Origin: Brasenia schreberi
Lineage: Eukaryota; Streptophyta; Magnoliopsida; Nymphaeales; Cabombaceae
Assembly: GCA_036023115.1 (NCBI GenBank)
Contig: JAYKKT010000049.1
Location: 1,178,001-1,242,000 of the forward strand
DNA length: 64,000 bases
Reading direction: 5' to 3'
Part shown: in pieces, positions 24,690 through 35,851 of the stretch
Layout of the letters: every line of letters begins with the position of its first letter
How positions within the stretch are numbered: position 1 is the first letter of the stretch
Program-made: the position numbers and the translations under genes
The notes under the pieces: model-generated
Database searches by the model: none
The model's input: only the letters and a program-made list of their open reading frames with translations
What the model was told of the DNA's origin: nothing

Positions 24690-25000
24690 ATTGGGTAAAA
24701 CTGCTTTGGTACCATATATCAACTCAAAAGGAATGGCATTGGTGGGTGTCCTAATGGAAGTTCTATATGCCCAGCCCAAAATGCATATAAGAGTTTTTCA
24801 GGCCATGTCCTACCTTGGTTAATGGTCTTTTCTATGATGCATATCAAGGTCTTGTTGGTTGCCTTCGCCTAGCCCCAAAGGATAATATGGCGAAGAGAAG
24901 GGCCAAGAGTCACCCTTATAGACTTGTCTTAAAGAAATCAATACCCTGCTACAAAGTATATATAGGTAATTGTGCTTTCCTTATAGGATCAAATGAACAC
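24690..25000 (-). pseudogene. Ty3/gypsy integrase relic
   Basis: On the minus strand the frame at about 24915-24780 gives AKATNKTLICIIEKTINQGR followed by TWPEKLLYAFWA, matching the AEATNKTLIRILEKT...WHEKLPxALWAYRT block of gypsy integrases. After a one-base shift it continues LGWAYRTSIRTPTNAIPFEL and IYGTKAVLP, the RTPTGATPFxLVYGxEAVLP block. SSPYYPLG just upstream resembles the SxPYYPQGNGQ motif. Only this integrase scrap was found, and the shift makes it non-functional. Confidence 0.8.
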
Positions 25001-25119
25001 ACATCCGAAAGCCATGTACCTTGCTTTAGGTCATCCTTGACCACACCTAAGTTGCCTTAGTCAGAGAGAAAGAGGAGCAAAGTGTAACCACAACCGCAAA
25101 ATCCACCACGGGCAGAGGG

Positions 25120-26850
25120 AGACACAAAGAGCAAAGATGGGAGGAGATAGTGTGATTAATAGAAAAGTATGGATTAGAGTTATCAACTATTCCTATGTAA
25201 ACACATTTGACCATTACATCAAAAAAATTTCATGCAAAAAGATAGACCAAAGACAATTATCGAACTCAAGCCCAAGCCTACGCCCAATGCATGTGTAAGT
25301 ACATGTCCTCTCCAAACTCTTGAAACTAAAGTTCATGAGCTATCAACTATATAAAAGGACATGTGAATTTTTCTCATTCTTCAATATGGGACTAAACATT
25401 GTCTTCTATTGGTCATCACATGCATAGGTCTCTCACATGTAACTTTTACACTTTAGGACTTTACATATATTAGTGATATAGTGATGCATCAATTGAATAT
25501 TAAGGGATATGAAATATGAATTAAATGTTATTAATGCATACAATAGTAAAGTTTAAAGTGCCCTAACAAACAAGTCATCATATTATGCTTTCAATAATGG
25601 TACATTTCTATTTGAACTGTTACCATAGTTATCCAATATTACTCGTAGAGAAACTAGGTGAATATACGTCTTTAACCTAAACATTGGGTGTAAAGGTGTC
25701 TATTGGTAACAAAATAATAAAGACTATGGATGGGTGATGCATTAATTGCCATGAATCCATATCCTGTATCATGATTGACTTTAAGGAAAAACCTAATTCT
25801 CCTATTGTGACCTCATAATGTTCATCACTTAGTTGGGTATCTCCAAGGATATACTACTAACATCCAATCCTATGACTCGATCCCATTCGGAGAATAATCT
25901 CTTACTTAACTTATACTTATGACACTTAAGGTTTACATGGAACATACACATAGATACTAAAGTATCATATAATATAAAATGTGATCATATTCACCCAACA
26001 ACTTATTACTACTACATTGAACATACTTCATGAGATCTTCACTCAGTTATATTGAGTTTTCACTGCTTGTAAATAAATCATAGGTTTCAGTCTCATTCAC
26101 AACCTAGATTTCTTAACTAAAACTATTGATAGACCCTTAGTCAAAGGATCAATTGTGTTATCTTTAGATCCAACAAAATCTAAAGCCATAACCTCATCAG
26201 ACACCAAAGCCCTTAGAGACTTTAGTTTGAGTTGGATATATCTCATTTGCTTTTGATTGTACTTGAACTACTGACCTTAGCAATCATAGTAATGTTATCA
26301 TAGTGAACGAAAATTGTAGGAGACAACTTTTTATCATAGGTAAATTTTATATAAGTCCCTTAAATCATTAAGCTTCCAATCCAATCTCATCCAAATCATA
26401 AAGTTTTACTTCAAACATAGAATGAGACAAAATAGTTTGTTTCTTAGATTTTTAGGTGACAATGCCACTATTTAGAAGAAACACATATCCAATGACTTCA
26501 TTACTTCAAGAGTTCTTTATAATTCAGCTAGCATCACTAAATCCTTGAAGAACATAAGGATGTTTATCGTAATGCAACCCAAGAGAAATACTTTCCTTCA
26601 CACACCAAAGTACTCTGTCTAAAGTTGGTTTTATCTGAACAAACTAGTGTCTACTCAACTTACACATGTCAAAAGCAATATTCGGTCATGTATAATTGGT
26701 TAGATATATCAAACTACTAATAATCTAAACATATCATAGTTGAGGCACAAAACTACTATTTTTATTCTAATACAAAGCCTTAGGTGAATCATATGGGGTC
26801 TTAAGATTTTTTCTAGTGTTATAAATATCTTAATTTGGAGATTTTTTTCT
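25120..26850 (-). mobile_element. Ty1/copia relic, inverted relative of the 12-14.6 kb element
   Basis: The reverse complement of 25300-26100 matches 13580-14390: for example TTATTGAAAGCATAATATGA, ATTCACCTAGTT..., a TATA-like TCCTTTTATATAGTTGATAGCTC-type segment, and the region after the RNase H end. Further right, 26100-26840 decodes on the minus strand as a decayed RNase H and late RT (NTIDPLTKGLS, KKSRL, and the Ser/Thr-rich ALS block). LTR boundaries are uncertain; the left part may contain the LTR and leader. Its right end meets a plus-strand RTE at about 26865. Confidence 0.7.
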
Positions 26851-26866
26851 TAATTTGGAGAGAGAC

Positions 26867-27429
26867 AAAACATATTCAAATGAAGTACCTTGATGCATGT
26901 TATTTGCATATGATATTGTGTTAGTGGATGAGTATAAGGAAAAAGTTAATAGAAAATTGGAACTATGGAGAGAAACATTAAAAAGTAACGGCTTCTGACT
27001 TAGTAGAATAAAAAAAAAAATATGAAATGTAAGTTTAATTAATTGGGTACTTCAGAGGACATAAAAATTAAGATTGGCACACAATGCATCCCTCACAAGG
27101 AAAATTTTAAATACCTAAGGTCAATTTTTCAAAGTGATGAAAAAATTGATCGAGATGTTATGCATAGAATTAATGTCAATTGGTTAAAATGTAGAGGGAT
27201 ATCAAGGATTCTATGTGATAAGAAGATATTATTAAAGTTGAAAGGTAAATATTATAGAGCATCAATTAGACCTGTTATATTTTATGGTTCTGAGTGTTGG
27301 GTAGTTAATTACAAAAGATGTCCGTAGCAGAAATGAAGATGTTGAGATAGATGAGTGATCACACAAGAAAAGACCATATATATAATGAGGTTATTAGAAA
27401 TGAATTAGGAGTAACACTAAGAGGATAAA
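26867..27429 (+). mobile_element. RTE LINE, left part of a split copy (copy C)
   Basis: The frame begins in RT near motif C ([26 protein letters not shown], with AYD for ADD) and continues into 27043-27327, the C-terminal domain (KIKIGTQCIPHKENFKYLRS, IFQSDEKIDRDVMHRIN, FYGSECWVVN). It is interrupted at 27429 by an antiparallel RTE and resumes at 29658. Confidence 0.85.
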
Positions 27430-27488
27430 CAACAACAATAACAACTAAGCCTTTTCCCATACTAGACGGGGTCGGCTACATGGATTCT

Positions 27489-28559
27489 TTATTTCCACAG
27501 ATCCCTATCATGTGCCATGTTAGCACTTAACTCCCAATAAGATAGATCATTCTTTATTGTTTCTTTCCAACACTTTTGTGGTCGTCCTCTACCTCTTTTA
27601 ATACTTTCCAAATTTAGTTTTTCTAATCTTCTTACAGGTTCTTCTTTTGATCTTCTTTCTATATGTTCAAACCATCTTAAACGATGTTCTCTCATTTTAT
27701 CCTCTATTGGTGCTACTCCTAATTTGTTTCTAATAACCTCATTATGTATACGGTCTTTTCTTGTATGACCACTCATCCATCTCAACATCTTCATTTCTGT
27801 CACAGACATCTTTTGTACATGTTGATGATTAACTGTCCAACACTCTGAACCATAAAATATGGCAGGCCTAATTGCTACTCTATAATATTTACCTTTTAAC
27901 TTTAATGGTATCTTCTTATCACAAAGAATACCTGATGCTCCTCTCCATTTTAACCAACCAGCATTACTTCTATGTGTAACATCATCAATTCTTCCATCAC
28001 TATGAAAAATTGACCCTAGGTATTTAAAACTTTCCTTTTGGGGAATGCAATGTATGTCAATTTTAATTTTCATGTCCTCTGAAGTAACCAAATGATCAAA
28101 CTTACATTCCATATATTCTGTCTTTGTTCTACTAAGTCGGAGGCCTTTGCTTTCTAATGTTTCTCTCCATAGTTCCAATTTTCTATTAACTTTTTCCTTA
28201 GACTCCTCCACTAATACAATGTCATCTGCAAATAACATACACCAAGGTACTTCATCTTGAATATGTTTTGTTAACTCATCCATCACCATTATAAATAAGT
28301 ATGGACTTAAAGTTGATCCTTGATGTAACCCAATATTAACTTCAAAGAAATCTGTCGTTCCTTTATGAGTCCTCACACATGTTTTTGCACCATCATATAT
28401 GTCTCTTATAAGGTTAATATATGTCAATGGGATACCTCTTTTTTCCAAAGTTCTCCAAAAAACCTCCCTCGGTATCCTATCATAAGCTTTTTGTAGATCA
28501 ATAAATATCATGTGAAGGTCTTTCTTTTTTACTCTAAAATGTTTCATAAGACATCTCAA
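27489..28559 (-). pseudogene. RTE reverse transcriptase, palm to C-terminus, 356 open codons
   Basis: This is the longest open frame in the window. Motif A is MIFIDLQKAYDRIPREVFWR (residues ~13-32), motif B is GLHQGSTLSPYLF (~91-103), and motif C is [20 protein letters not shown] (~119-138, the FADD catalytic pair). Next comes the thumb and C-terminal region with KTEYMECKFD, SFKYLGSIF, GSECWTVNHQHVQKMSVTEM and LRWMSGHTRKDRIHNEVIRN, ending near the element tail. In the family this enzyme reverse-transcribes the element RNA at the nicked target. The first Met is only where the frame opens: the true ORF starts upstream, and the frames join at about 28565-28575, where the run CTTCAAATAG has one more A than copies A and H. 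With the frameshift and missing 5' end it is a dead but young copy. Confidence 0.85.
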
Positions 28560-28572
28560 AAGGTGAATCGCT

Positions 28573-28776
28573 TCAAATAGTAGATCTACCTGGCATGAAT
28601 CTAAATTGATTCTCTGTTGTACTTGATACTTGTCTTAACTTACATTCGATAATTCTTTCCCATAATTTCATAGTATGACTCATTAACTTGATACCTCGAT
28701 AATTTGCACAATTTTGAATGTCTCCCTTGTTCTTATATATGGGTATAAGTGTACTTACTCTCCATTCCTTGGGCAT
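28573..28776 (-). pseudogene. RTE reverse transcriptase, fingers segment
   Basis: Encodes MPKEWRVSTLIPIYKNKGDI...CANYRGIKLMSHTMKLWERII...PGRSTI. These are the LIPIYKNKGD and NYRGIxLL blocks preceding motif A of RTE reverse transcriptases. A one-base frameshift separates it from the 356-codon frame downstream, and another shift separates it from the upstream piece. Confidence 0.85.
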
Positions 28777-28788
28777 CTTTTGGTTTTT

Positions 28789-29223
28789 TCATATTTCATT
28801 AAATAGTTTTGTGAGCCAAATGATTCTTATTTCTCCTAGTATTTTCCAAACTTCTATAGGAATATTATCTGGTCCTACCGATTTACCACTCTTCATATGT
28901 TTAAGAGCCTCTTTGACTTCATTCTTTTGAATACGTCGGTAGAAATTGTGGTTTATATACTTTTCTGACTTAGCTAAATCTCCTAAACTAATACTAACAT
29001 CTTTATTTTCATTAAAAAGATTATAAAAATAGTTTTTCCATCTATTTCTTATATCATCATTTGCCACTAGAATTTTTTCATCCTCGTCTTTTATGCATCT
29101 AACATAATTAAGATCTTTAGTTTTCTTATCTCTACCCCTAGCTATCTTAAAAATATCTCTTTCACCCTCTTTTGAGTTGAGTTTTTTACTATAAGTTCTC
29201 TCAAATCTTAGCTTTTTCTTCAC
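28789..29223 (-). pseudogene. RTE ORF linker and start of the RT domain
   Basis: 144 open codons with LNYVRCIKDEDEKILVANDD, IRNRWKNYFYNLFNENKD, then EVKEALKHMKSGKSVGPDNIPIEV, the KxGKAxGPDxIPxE block that opens the RT domain of RTE elements. It ends in LFNEI, just before the MPKEW segment. Two short minus-strand frames further upstream (29366-29613) carry the GGTSKGRKKIYLNRKSFKEM and QGIQTKWWNLKREKEDIFK linker in shifted frames. Confidence 0.8.
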
Positions 29224-29657
29224 TAACGGCCTTTTTTGCTTCTTTCTTTGCTTTCTTATAAGCTTCTAAAGTTTCACTAGTTTTCTTGGCATAATATAAT
29301 TTGTAACATGCCCTCTTTGCCTTGATTTTATTTTGTACTGCTTCACTCCACCACCAAGCTTCTTTTTATGCTGGTACACCTCCCTTAGATATCCCTAACA
29401 CATCTTTTGCCACTTTCCTAATATATATAGCCATATTGTTCCACATATCACAGGGTGTGCCAACATAATTCCAAACATCTCCTTGAAGGATTTTCTGTTT
29501 AAATATATCTTCTTTCTCCCTTTTGAGGTTCCACCATTTAGTCTGAATACCTTGATGCACTCTTTTCTTCTTTGTCCATTTTTTTTATTTGTAAATCCAT
29601 AACTAAAAGTCAATGTTGGGTGGTTAAGCTTTCTCCTGGAATTACCTTACAATCTTT

Positions 29658-29931
29658 ACACTAAGAGGATAAAATGAGGAAAAATTGTTTAAGATGATTT
29701 GGACATGTAAAAAGACAAGCAAGGGATGCTCCCGTAAGAAGAAAAAATTAGATTGTGAAAATGTTAAAAGAGGAAGAGGGCAAACATAAAAGTGTTGGAA
29801 AGAAACTATAAAGAATGTAGCTGATAGTGAATTATCTGCTAACATGACACATGATAGGGCGATGTGGAAACAAAGAATAAGTGTAGCCGACCCTATCTAG
29901 TATGGGAAAAGGTTTAGTTGTTGTTGTTGTT
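29658..29931 (+). mobile_element. RTE LINE, right part of split copy C
   Basis: It starts with the second copy of the 16-bp duplication and continues exactly where 27429 stopped (...GVTLRG/KMRKNCLR..FGHVKRQ), then ends with GTGTAGCCGACCCTATC...TTTAG(TTG)4 at about 29931. This shows copy C existed before copy D landed in it. Confidence 0.88.
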
Positions 29932-30487
29932 GGAGAGGCAAAGGATCCTCTTTGCGGGAGTGAAGAAGTTTTTAAGCATCCTCTTTGAAAATTGGTTCAA
30001 TCTTTTCTCTGTTTGGTATAGGAGCTCCGCTATAGAGATCCAGTTGGGTATGGTAGAGTTCATAGATTCTTGTAATCTTTACTCTTGAGGTAACAGATCC
30101 TCCTTTTGTTTTGCAATGAAATCTATAAAGAAAAAAAAAAGAGCAATTGTCTTACTGACTCTTACCAACATCAAATTCTTCATCATGACCTTAGGGGAAA
30201 AGCCTGAAAGGAATTAGTATACTCCTCCCAATCCATGTTGGCACGTTAGGTCTGAGAAACAGTTCCATGTTAATGCATAGGGTCAGTGGTAGTCATCCTA
30301 AACTCCTTTTCGTACTTTTTAAATATGTATCATATGATTAGATGAATATTATAATAACCATGCATGTAACTCATTTTTAAATAAAATTTTCAATTATCGT
30401 TAATTTATGATGCATCTCTTAACTGGAAGTTTTATTTGAGGCTATCCTATAATCAGAATATTTGCTTTCCTTCCCGTGTTGGTGTAG
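29932..30487. other. No gene seen upstream of the synthase exon
   Basis: No earlier exon of the prenyl synthase (the first aspartate-rich motif, or the block around AEQRC) was recognised here. There is a poly-A-like run near 30130. Confidence 0.4.
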
Positions 30488-30761
30488 CATGGATTATTAT
30501 CTTCAAAAGACACTACAAGACAGCATCATTGATATCTAATAGTTGCAAAGCTATTGCTGTGCTTACCGGACATACCATTGAAGTTTCGACACATGCTTAT
30601 GAATATGGTCGAAATTTGGTGAGTATTTTTCCATTGAGGTTGTTTGCCTTCTATCTTTCTATTGTTTTTGTCTCTGTCCTGTCTTTGCCTTAAAAATTCG
30701 TGTTTGACTAGTAGTATAATCTAGTTGGGGGTTCTTCTGCATGAAACGATTGGAGGAATGA

Positions 30762-31040
30762 CGATTCTATCTTAATGCAGTTGCCTCAAGATCAGGAAAC
30801 AGTAGTTCTCTTCAGTATAGGAAGATTTATATTGATTTCTCTGAAGTCAAATTCTTAACCAAGAAAAATGCATTATTGGAGAAGGATCTATTTGAGAAGT
30901 TGACTAGCTGTTATGGAGATGGTGGCTGGTTTGATCACATGTTCTCGGAGTTCGTGAGTTTTGCTGATTGCATCATATATTATGAGCTGTGCATTTCCTC
31001 GTTTATCCAAAACAGTTCAAAGTCTCCCCATATACCATGA
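30762..31040 (+). other. Unrecognised 92-codon open stretch inside the synthase intron
   Basis: Between stops, the frame encodes a protein-like segment including YRKIYIDFSEVKFLTKKNAL and KLTSCYGDGGWFDHMFSEF. A CTTAATGCAG acceptor-like site precedes 30781. There is no initiator Met near the start. I do not recognise the sequence. It could be a captured exon or retroelement debris; chance is possible. Confidence 0.25.
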
Positions 31041-31839
31041 ATATTTGTTCTAACCAAGTGAAACCGTGACATAATATTGGGTTTCACTTGAGGATGCATC
31101 ACCAATTTTATCATCAAAGAGTTGGCTTGAATTGATGAGAATGATAACCCATTGTTTATGACCCTGAAATATCCTCAAGAGAGAGCTATCTCATGATTGA
31201 TGTTTCGTCAATGTCATTGACACCTGAACCTTGAGGTCTAAGTACATAAAAGTCTCACTTCATTTAATATTTTATGGGATAAAAACTGTTTTCTTTTACG
31301 AGATTGAATGATCAAGTCTCGAACCGACCCCTAGAGAGTTGAGTATTGACTGGAGAATTCTCGATCATCCACCCGACCCTCATCTAGTCATTGGTTAGTT
31401 ACTCATACACATAAGCGACATGCTCAACGAAGGAGGGCTCAATATAAAAAATAATTAGAATGTGATGAGTTCTCTGGTGGTCATGAAAAACATCATTCAA
31501 ATGATTATTCTCAAGTCATTGTCGATTCCTATAAGGAATTAGAGCATGCATGATTGTCCCAAAGGAGGAGACAAAGTTCTTGACTCTGTGAGTCAGACAA
31601 ACCTCAAACTAATAAGAGGGATTCACATTCATTTGATCCTATAACAGGGGATTCTACATAGGTAGGTGAGCCAAAAGTGGATATTAAGTATAAAGGGCAT
31701 CTATATTTTCTATTTGAGGACCTAGATGAATGGGTCAAAGTAGTTCTCGATGAAGAGAGAAAAGGTTGGTGGGTTATTCATGATATATGAGATGGAGAAT
31801 AAAGGCTCACTATTTTGTAGCAAGAAGGACATCATGCAT

Positions 31840-32425
31840 ACATGGCAGATGGTGCCAAGGAGACTAAGGGACCATACCAAGAGGCCTATGACCAAAAAGA
31901 GGAGATGTTAGGGTTGAAGATATTCATCAAGAACTTCGAGATACAATATGTTGCAGAGATTGAACCGAGTGCATGTGAGTTTTCGAGATCTAAAAGAATT
32001 ATTGTGAATTCGCACAATTCATTATCAATCGAGTTTGTTAAAGTGTTGCAGATGTAGATTAGCAATAACTCATAATTGGAGGAAATTGCCAGGAATGATC
32101 ACTTCTTAGATGTGATGTATATATGTAATGAAGACTTTAATGACGATCAATAGAATTCTTTGTACTTTTGGAAGGGATGGTTAAGATTTTGCTGACGAGT
32201 TTTGCTTTTGGAGGAGATGCTTGACTTATTTCAGAAGATAATTTTATGGCTCGCAAACATGAATGGATTACTTTGGTGAGTAGTGTTGATAATCTAATGG
32301 TATTTGAGAAACCACATGATGCTGTGAGATATTTACTATCATTATACATTACTACAGAGGTGAATGATTGTCCTTTTAAATGGGTTTTGGTAGATGATGG
32401 TGTTGTATTTGTTGTTATGTGATTC
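31840..32425 (+). pseudogene. Possible gypsy gag/protease debris in the synthase intron
   Basis: A 71-codon frame (31842-32057) and then a broken frame with HDAVRYLLSLYITTEVNDCP and FKWVLVDDGVVFVVM near 32305-32420. The last part resembles the HNxPLYV...RVLVDGGSAVNxMP protease block of Tat-type gypsy elements, although the usual D-G-S/A is degraded to D-D-G. This is weak evidence from one block. Confidence 0.3.
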
Positions 32426-32799
32426 TATGATGATATATGAAGTTAACACCTTCCTAAGTTTAAGTGAAAAAGTCACACTGAACACACTGTTGTAATGTGT
32501 TCATATTCATCAGACGAGTACCTTGCTAATGGTGCTTCTTGTTACCATCTCGCTTCCTGACATGCCTTTATTTTTTTTGATGGGATTGTCAAACACAATA
32601 ATACTGGTCTAGTTACAGAACGTTTAGCTTTTTTGTCTTTTAAAAATTTCCCTATTGGTTCTTTTCTATGATGACTAATTAACTAACATGAACTTTTTTG
32701 TTTTCCTAGGGACTAGCATTTCAGTTGATTGATGATGTTCTTGACTTCGCTGGCACATCATCATCCCTGGGGAAGGGCTCTTTGTCTGACATCCGTCAT

Positions 32800-33660
32800 G
32801 TTAGCTTTTATTCCTTCATTCTTTGTGTCATCTTGATTTCTCTACATTTTATGTTAGCCCATGATCTAAATGCTGCTATTCGATGAAAAGGATGTGCTTT
32901 ATTGAGATGTTGCTAGAATTCTATCATAATCTGCATTGGCCGGTTCAAGTTGCACATATCATATTGTAAGATGTACATTTTCTTGCAATAAAATTTTGCA
33001 AAAAGTGAAGAAGAAAATATAAGCATTGGTAGAAGAAACAGAAGTTCAGAAAACACATAAACGCATTCTCTCTCTTATGGGAATGAATAATGTCTATGAC
33101 TTGTTAAATGACATGACAACTTGGGAAGCAAAATGTTTATCCATGTTTGGGGAAAAAGTAAGTAATTTGGAGTGAGAATAAAGAAAATCTATCTTTCCAG
33201 CTTTTGTAACACATCCTTTTTCTCTCTAAAGATTCAATGCAAAATAAGTAACAATTGACAAAGATAAAGTCCGAGGGGGTTATCATAGTGCAAGGGGACC
33301 TTGGCTGCCAGTCTGGAGTTTGACTTGGTGGGCGCCACCCTTATCCCAAATTTAACACGGAGCATAGGTCCATGAGTCCCATCCTCGGAGATTTTGTGTT
33401 GGGTTGCCCCAACCGCTTAAAGCTACGTTATCTCATTGATAATTGAAAATAAAGTATTAAAGGTGAAAGGGTATGTTTTGATTTTCAAGATTGTTTCATG
33501 ATTACCCATTGCCCCTTTATAAATGCATCCAAGCTGGAGTAACGAAGATCTACAATTCATGAGCCTGCTCTTATCAGTTCAGGCCCCAATTCTGCAATGA
33601 CTCTGGAAGCATGATTTTTGGCACCAAGGCTGTCAAGATTGTAGATCCTACTTATGATCA
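32800..33660. other. No gene seen
   Basis: Downstream of the second synthase exon no further exon was found. A more GC-rich patch at 33260-33420 is unassigned. Confidence 0.4.
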
Positions 33661-33699
33661 CATGAGATTTCAAGCATCAAGGATCTTGTGATCAAATTG

Positions 33700-34268
33700 A
33701 GATCTTAAAGATCTTATATTATGAGCATAAAACTTTGTCAGACTTATCTACCATGGATTCTACAAATTATCAGCTTTGCGTTGGGGCGTTTCCTCTTAGC
33801 GACGCACTGCAGAGCCCAAATGTAGTGAAAAGTAAGAAAGAGCTTATATATCTTTGCCCAGATATAGTGAATCAATTGTAGAGAGGGTTCCCACGTCATG
33901 AACAGGTATGTATAAAGAAATTAGTCCCGCTACATTGTCACCCGAATGTAGTGAATAAGTTAAACCGAGAGTCTCTGCATTTTCAGCATGAGCACATATA
34001 GGGTAAGGAAGTTCATCCTAGATAATAAGATTTGTATTGCTACTTGAATATCGGAACATTGACCGACAAGTTAATGGATATGGTAGATACTATGATTCGG
34101 AAAAAGATTCATATTCTATGTTTACAAAAGTCAATGTGGGTTAGAGAAAAAACAAATGAGATTGAGAATACAGGTTTTAAATTATGGTATTAAGGAAAAT
34201 AGAAAGCTCGAAATAGAGTTGTTATTATTATAAACCAAGATTTAAATGATAATTTGTAGACATACAAC
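33700..34268 (+). mobile_element. RTE LINE 5' end (leader and endonuclease start), cut by a copia LTR (copy E)
   Basis: The leader contains ACTTTGTCAGACTTATCTAC, CATGGATTCTACAAATTAT and two similar units (about 33865-33948 and 33949-34023), as in copies A and H. It continues into the endonuclease frame (KINKICIxT, MVDTMIRKKIHILCLQKSMW, where the family has LCLQETKW, then RxVGIIINQDLNDN). The sequence stops at the copia LTR start at 34272, so the rest of the element was lost or displaced. Confidence 0.8.
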
Positions 34269-34271
34269 AAT

Positions 34272-34666
34272 TGTTAAAGTGTAATAAAGTGTAATAGGCT
34301 AATTGGGTCAGTAGGGTGAGTAGGTCCACTAGGGGTGTCTATTGGGACTGGGTCTCAAGGGCTAGTCCCCCCTCTCTCCCCAACAACTACAACAACTAGG
34401 CATTGGGGACTCCCAACAGCTAGTTGCGTAGTCGTTGGGAGTCCCTGCTCCCAACCTTCACTCTCAATGACTCTTATAAAGCCTCTATAAATAGAGGACA
34501 TTTGTTATCAACAAAATTTAGAGCTTTTAATGCTCACTTGACTTGTTTGTTGTTTGTTATTTAGTTTGGCTTATTGTACATCAAGTTTGGATTCTAGAAG
34601 ATCTTTCAAAATCACTTGTGTTTGAGTTTGTGGATGATATTAACAAGATATTGGTGTTATTTTACA
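34272..34666 (+). repeat. 5' LTR of a plus-strand copia element, 395 bp
   Basis: TGTTAAAGTG to TTTTACA, immediately followed by a primer-binding site. A TATA-like CTATAAATAGAGG lies at 34489. The AATAGGCTAATTGGGTCAGTAGGG-type block near 34301 recurs in the 3' LTR remnant at about 44705. Confidence 0.75.
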
Positions 34667-34679
34667 TGGTATCAAAGCC
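34667..34679 (+). other. Primer-binding site, initiator-tRNA-Met type
   Basis: TGGTATCAAAGCC starts directly after the LTR end and differs by one base from the canonical copia site TGGTATCAGAGCC. Confidence 0.8.
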
Positions 34680-34799
34680 ACAAATTTCCGATTAGAGATG
34701 CATTGTGATTCGTGTTGATTGTGAAAAGATTCTCAAAATTTGGTAATTATTTGATCATCTTAAGAGAATCAAGATACTCTTCATATTTCTTACATTTGT

Positions 34800-35851
34800 T
34801 AAGAAAAATGAAAGAGAAGAGTGAAACATTTCGTTACTTGTTGGTACCCAACTCTTATCAAATTTGAGCACGTATCATGGAAAAATATTTTATCTCTAAA
34901 GACTATTAAGATTGTATTGATGGTATCATCAAAGAGTCCAAATGGATATAGTAAGGGTGTGATGATACTGACTTTTTCAAGTTACAAGAGAAATATAAAC
35001 AAGAGTTAAAAAAATGGGAGAAGTATAATTTCAAAATCAGTTGGATTATTGTCCAAAATATGGATGAAAAGCTTCGTAGTCGAATTAATATGTTTGACAA
35101 TGCTTTTGAGACTTGAAATATCTTAGAAAAACTCATTCCTAAGACAATTTTGTTTTTTAAATAAACTTGACTGAAAAATGATAATGCTTAAACAAGGTTC
35201 CATGAACATTAGCGATTATCATAATGAGTTTTCTAATCTTTGGAACCAACTTAGAAGTTTTGACAAATTCGAAAAACTTCAAAGTATGAATGAGTTTCAA
35301 GAGTACCTTGATAACCAATAATTTTTCTTGTTTATAAGGGGATTGAGAGACAAGTTTGAAAATATTAGATCAAATTTGATTCATAGAAAACCAAGACCCA
35401 AAAGCTATTAGATTTTGGCCGATTTAGTTATACAGGAAACTATATTGGAAAATATAAGAGACAACAAATAAGCGATTCTTGCTATCTCTAGACCCAAAAA
35501 ATATTTAAAAACCTATAAACCTCCATGTATAAAAACTAGTGAAGGCAACGAAGAAATCAAGAGTAATATAGTGCCTTGGCCCAACAAGAACATAATTTGC
35601 CATAATTGTGAGGAGAATGGACACATTAAGACTACGTGTCCTCTCCTATTAAGGAGGTTCTCCCATGTTACTGTCATTGACCACAAGGAGGAAGTGTTAT
35701 TATAAAAAATCAAGACCTATATTGATGAAATATTTTTAAAAAAAAGGCAAGCATCTTCGGGTCGGCACTATCATCTTCTTCCAAAGGCTAAGGTATGCTA
35801 TGATTTTTAGATTTCAGTGCTTCTTTTCATATTATTAATGAATATAAATTG
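34800..35851 (+). pseudogene. Copia gag with zinc knuckle, decayed
   Basis: Frames in order: a start like RYLLVPNSYQI; a stretch near 35190-35440 with GSMNISDYHNEFSNLWNQLR and FFLFIRGLRDKFENIRSNLI (the gag block that packages RNA into particles); then at about 35595-35640 CHNCEENGHIKTTC, a CX2CX4HX4C zinc knuckle. Several stops and shifts. It is cut at 35851 by a minus-strand copia element; protease and the beginning of integrase are missing on both sides of that insertion. Confidence 0.75.

Larger units (their letters stand above)
27430..29657 (-). mobile_element. RTE LINE, 2.2 kb, best-preserved copy (copy D), inserted into copy C
   Basis: ACACTAAGAGGATAAA occurs at 27414-27429 and 29658-29673, a perfect 16-bp target duplication. 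On the minus strand the copy begins upstream of RT and ends with TAGCCGACCCC...TTGTTGTTATTGTTGTTG. It is 5'-truncated: endonuclease and leader are absent. Coding parts are at 29223-28789, 28776-28573 and 28559-27489. Confidence 0.92.
30488..32799 (+). pseudogene. Polyprenyl/solanesyl diphosphate synthase fragment: two exons, frameshifted
   Basis: Exon 30488-30618 follows an acceptor (GGTGTAG) and encodes MDYYLQKT, then, after losing two bases at about 30513, YKTASLISNSCKAIAVLTGH and TIEVSTHAYEYGRNL, ending at a GTGAGT donor. Exon 32710-32799 follows a pyrimidine-rich TTTTCCTAG acceptor and encodes GLAFQLIDDVLDFAGTSSSL then GKGSLSDIRH, with DDVLD being the second aspartate-rich motif of trans-prenyltransferases. 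The sequence and the intron position (between NL and GL) fit the plant SPS3/GPPS-type enzymes, which lengthen prenyl chains from isopentenyl diphosphate for quinone side chains. The next expected block (GxITAPILFAMEEF) and all upstream exons are missing. The retained 2.1-kb intron argues for a DNA-level duplication or decay, not retroposition. Confidence 0.85.
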
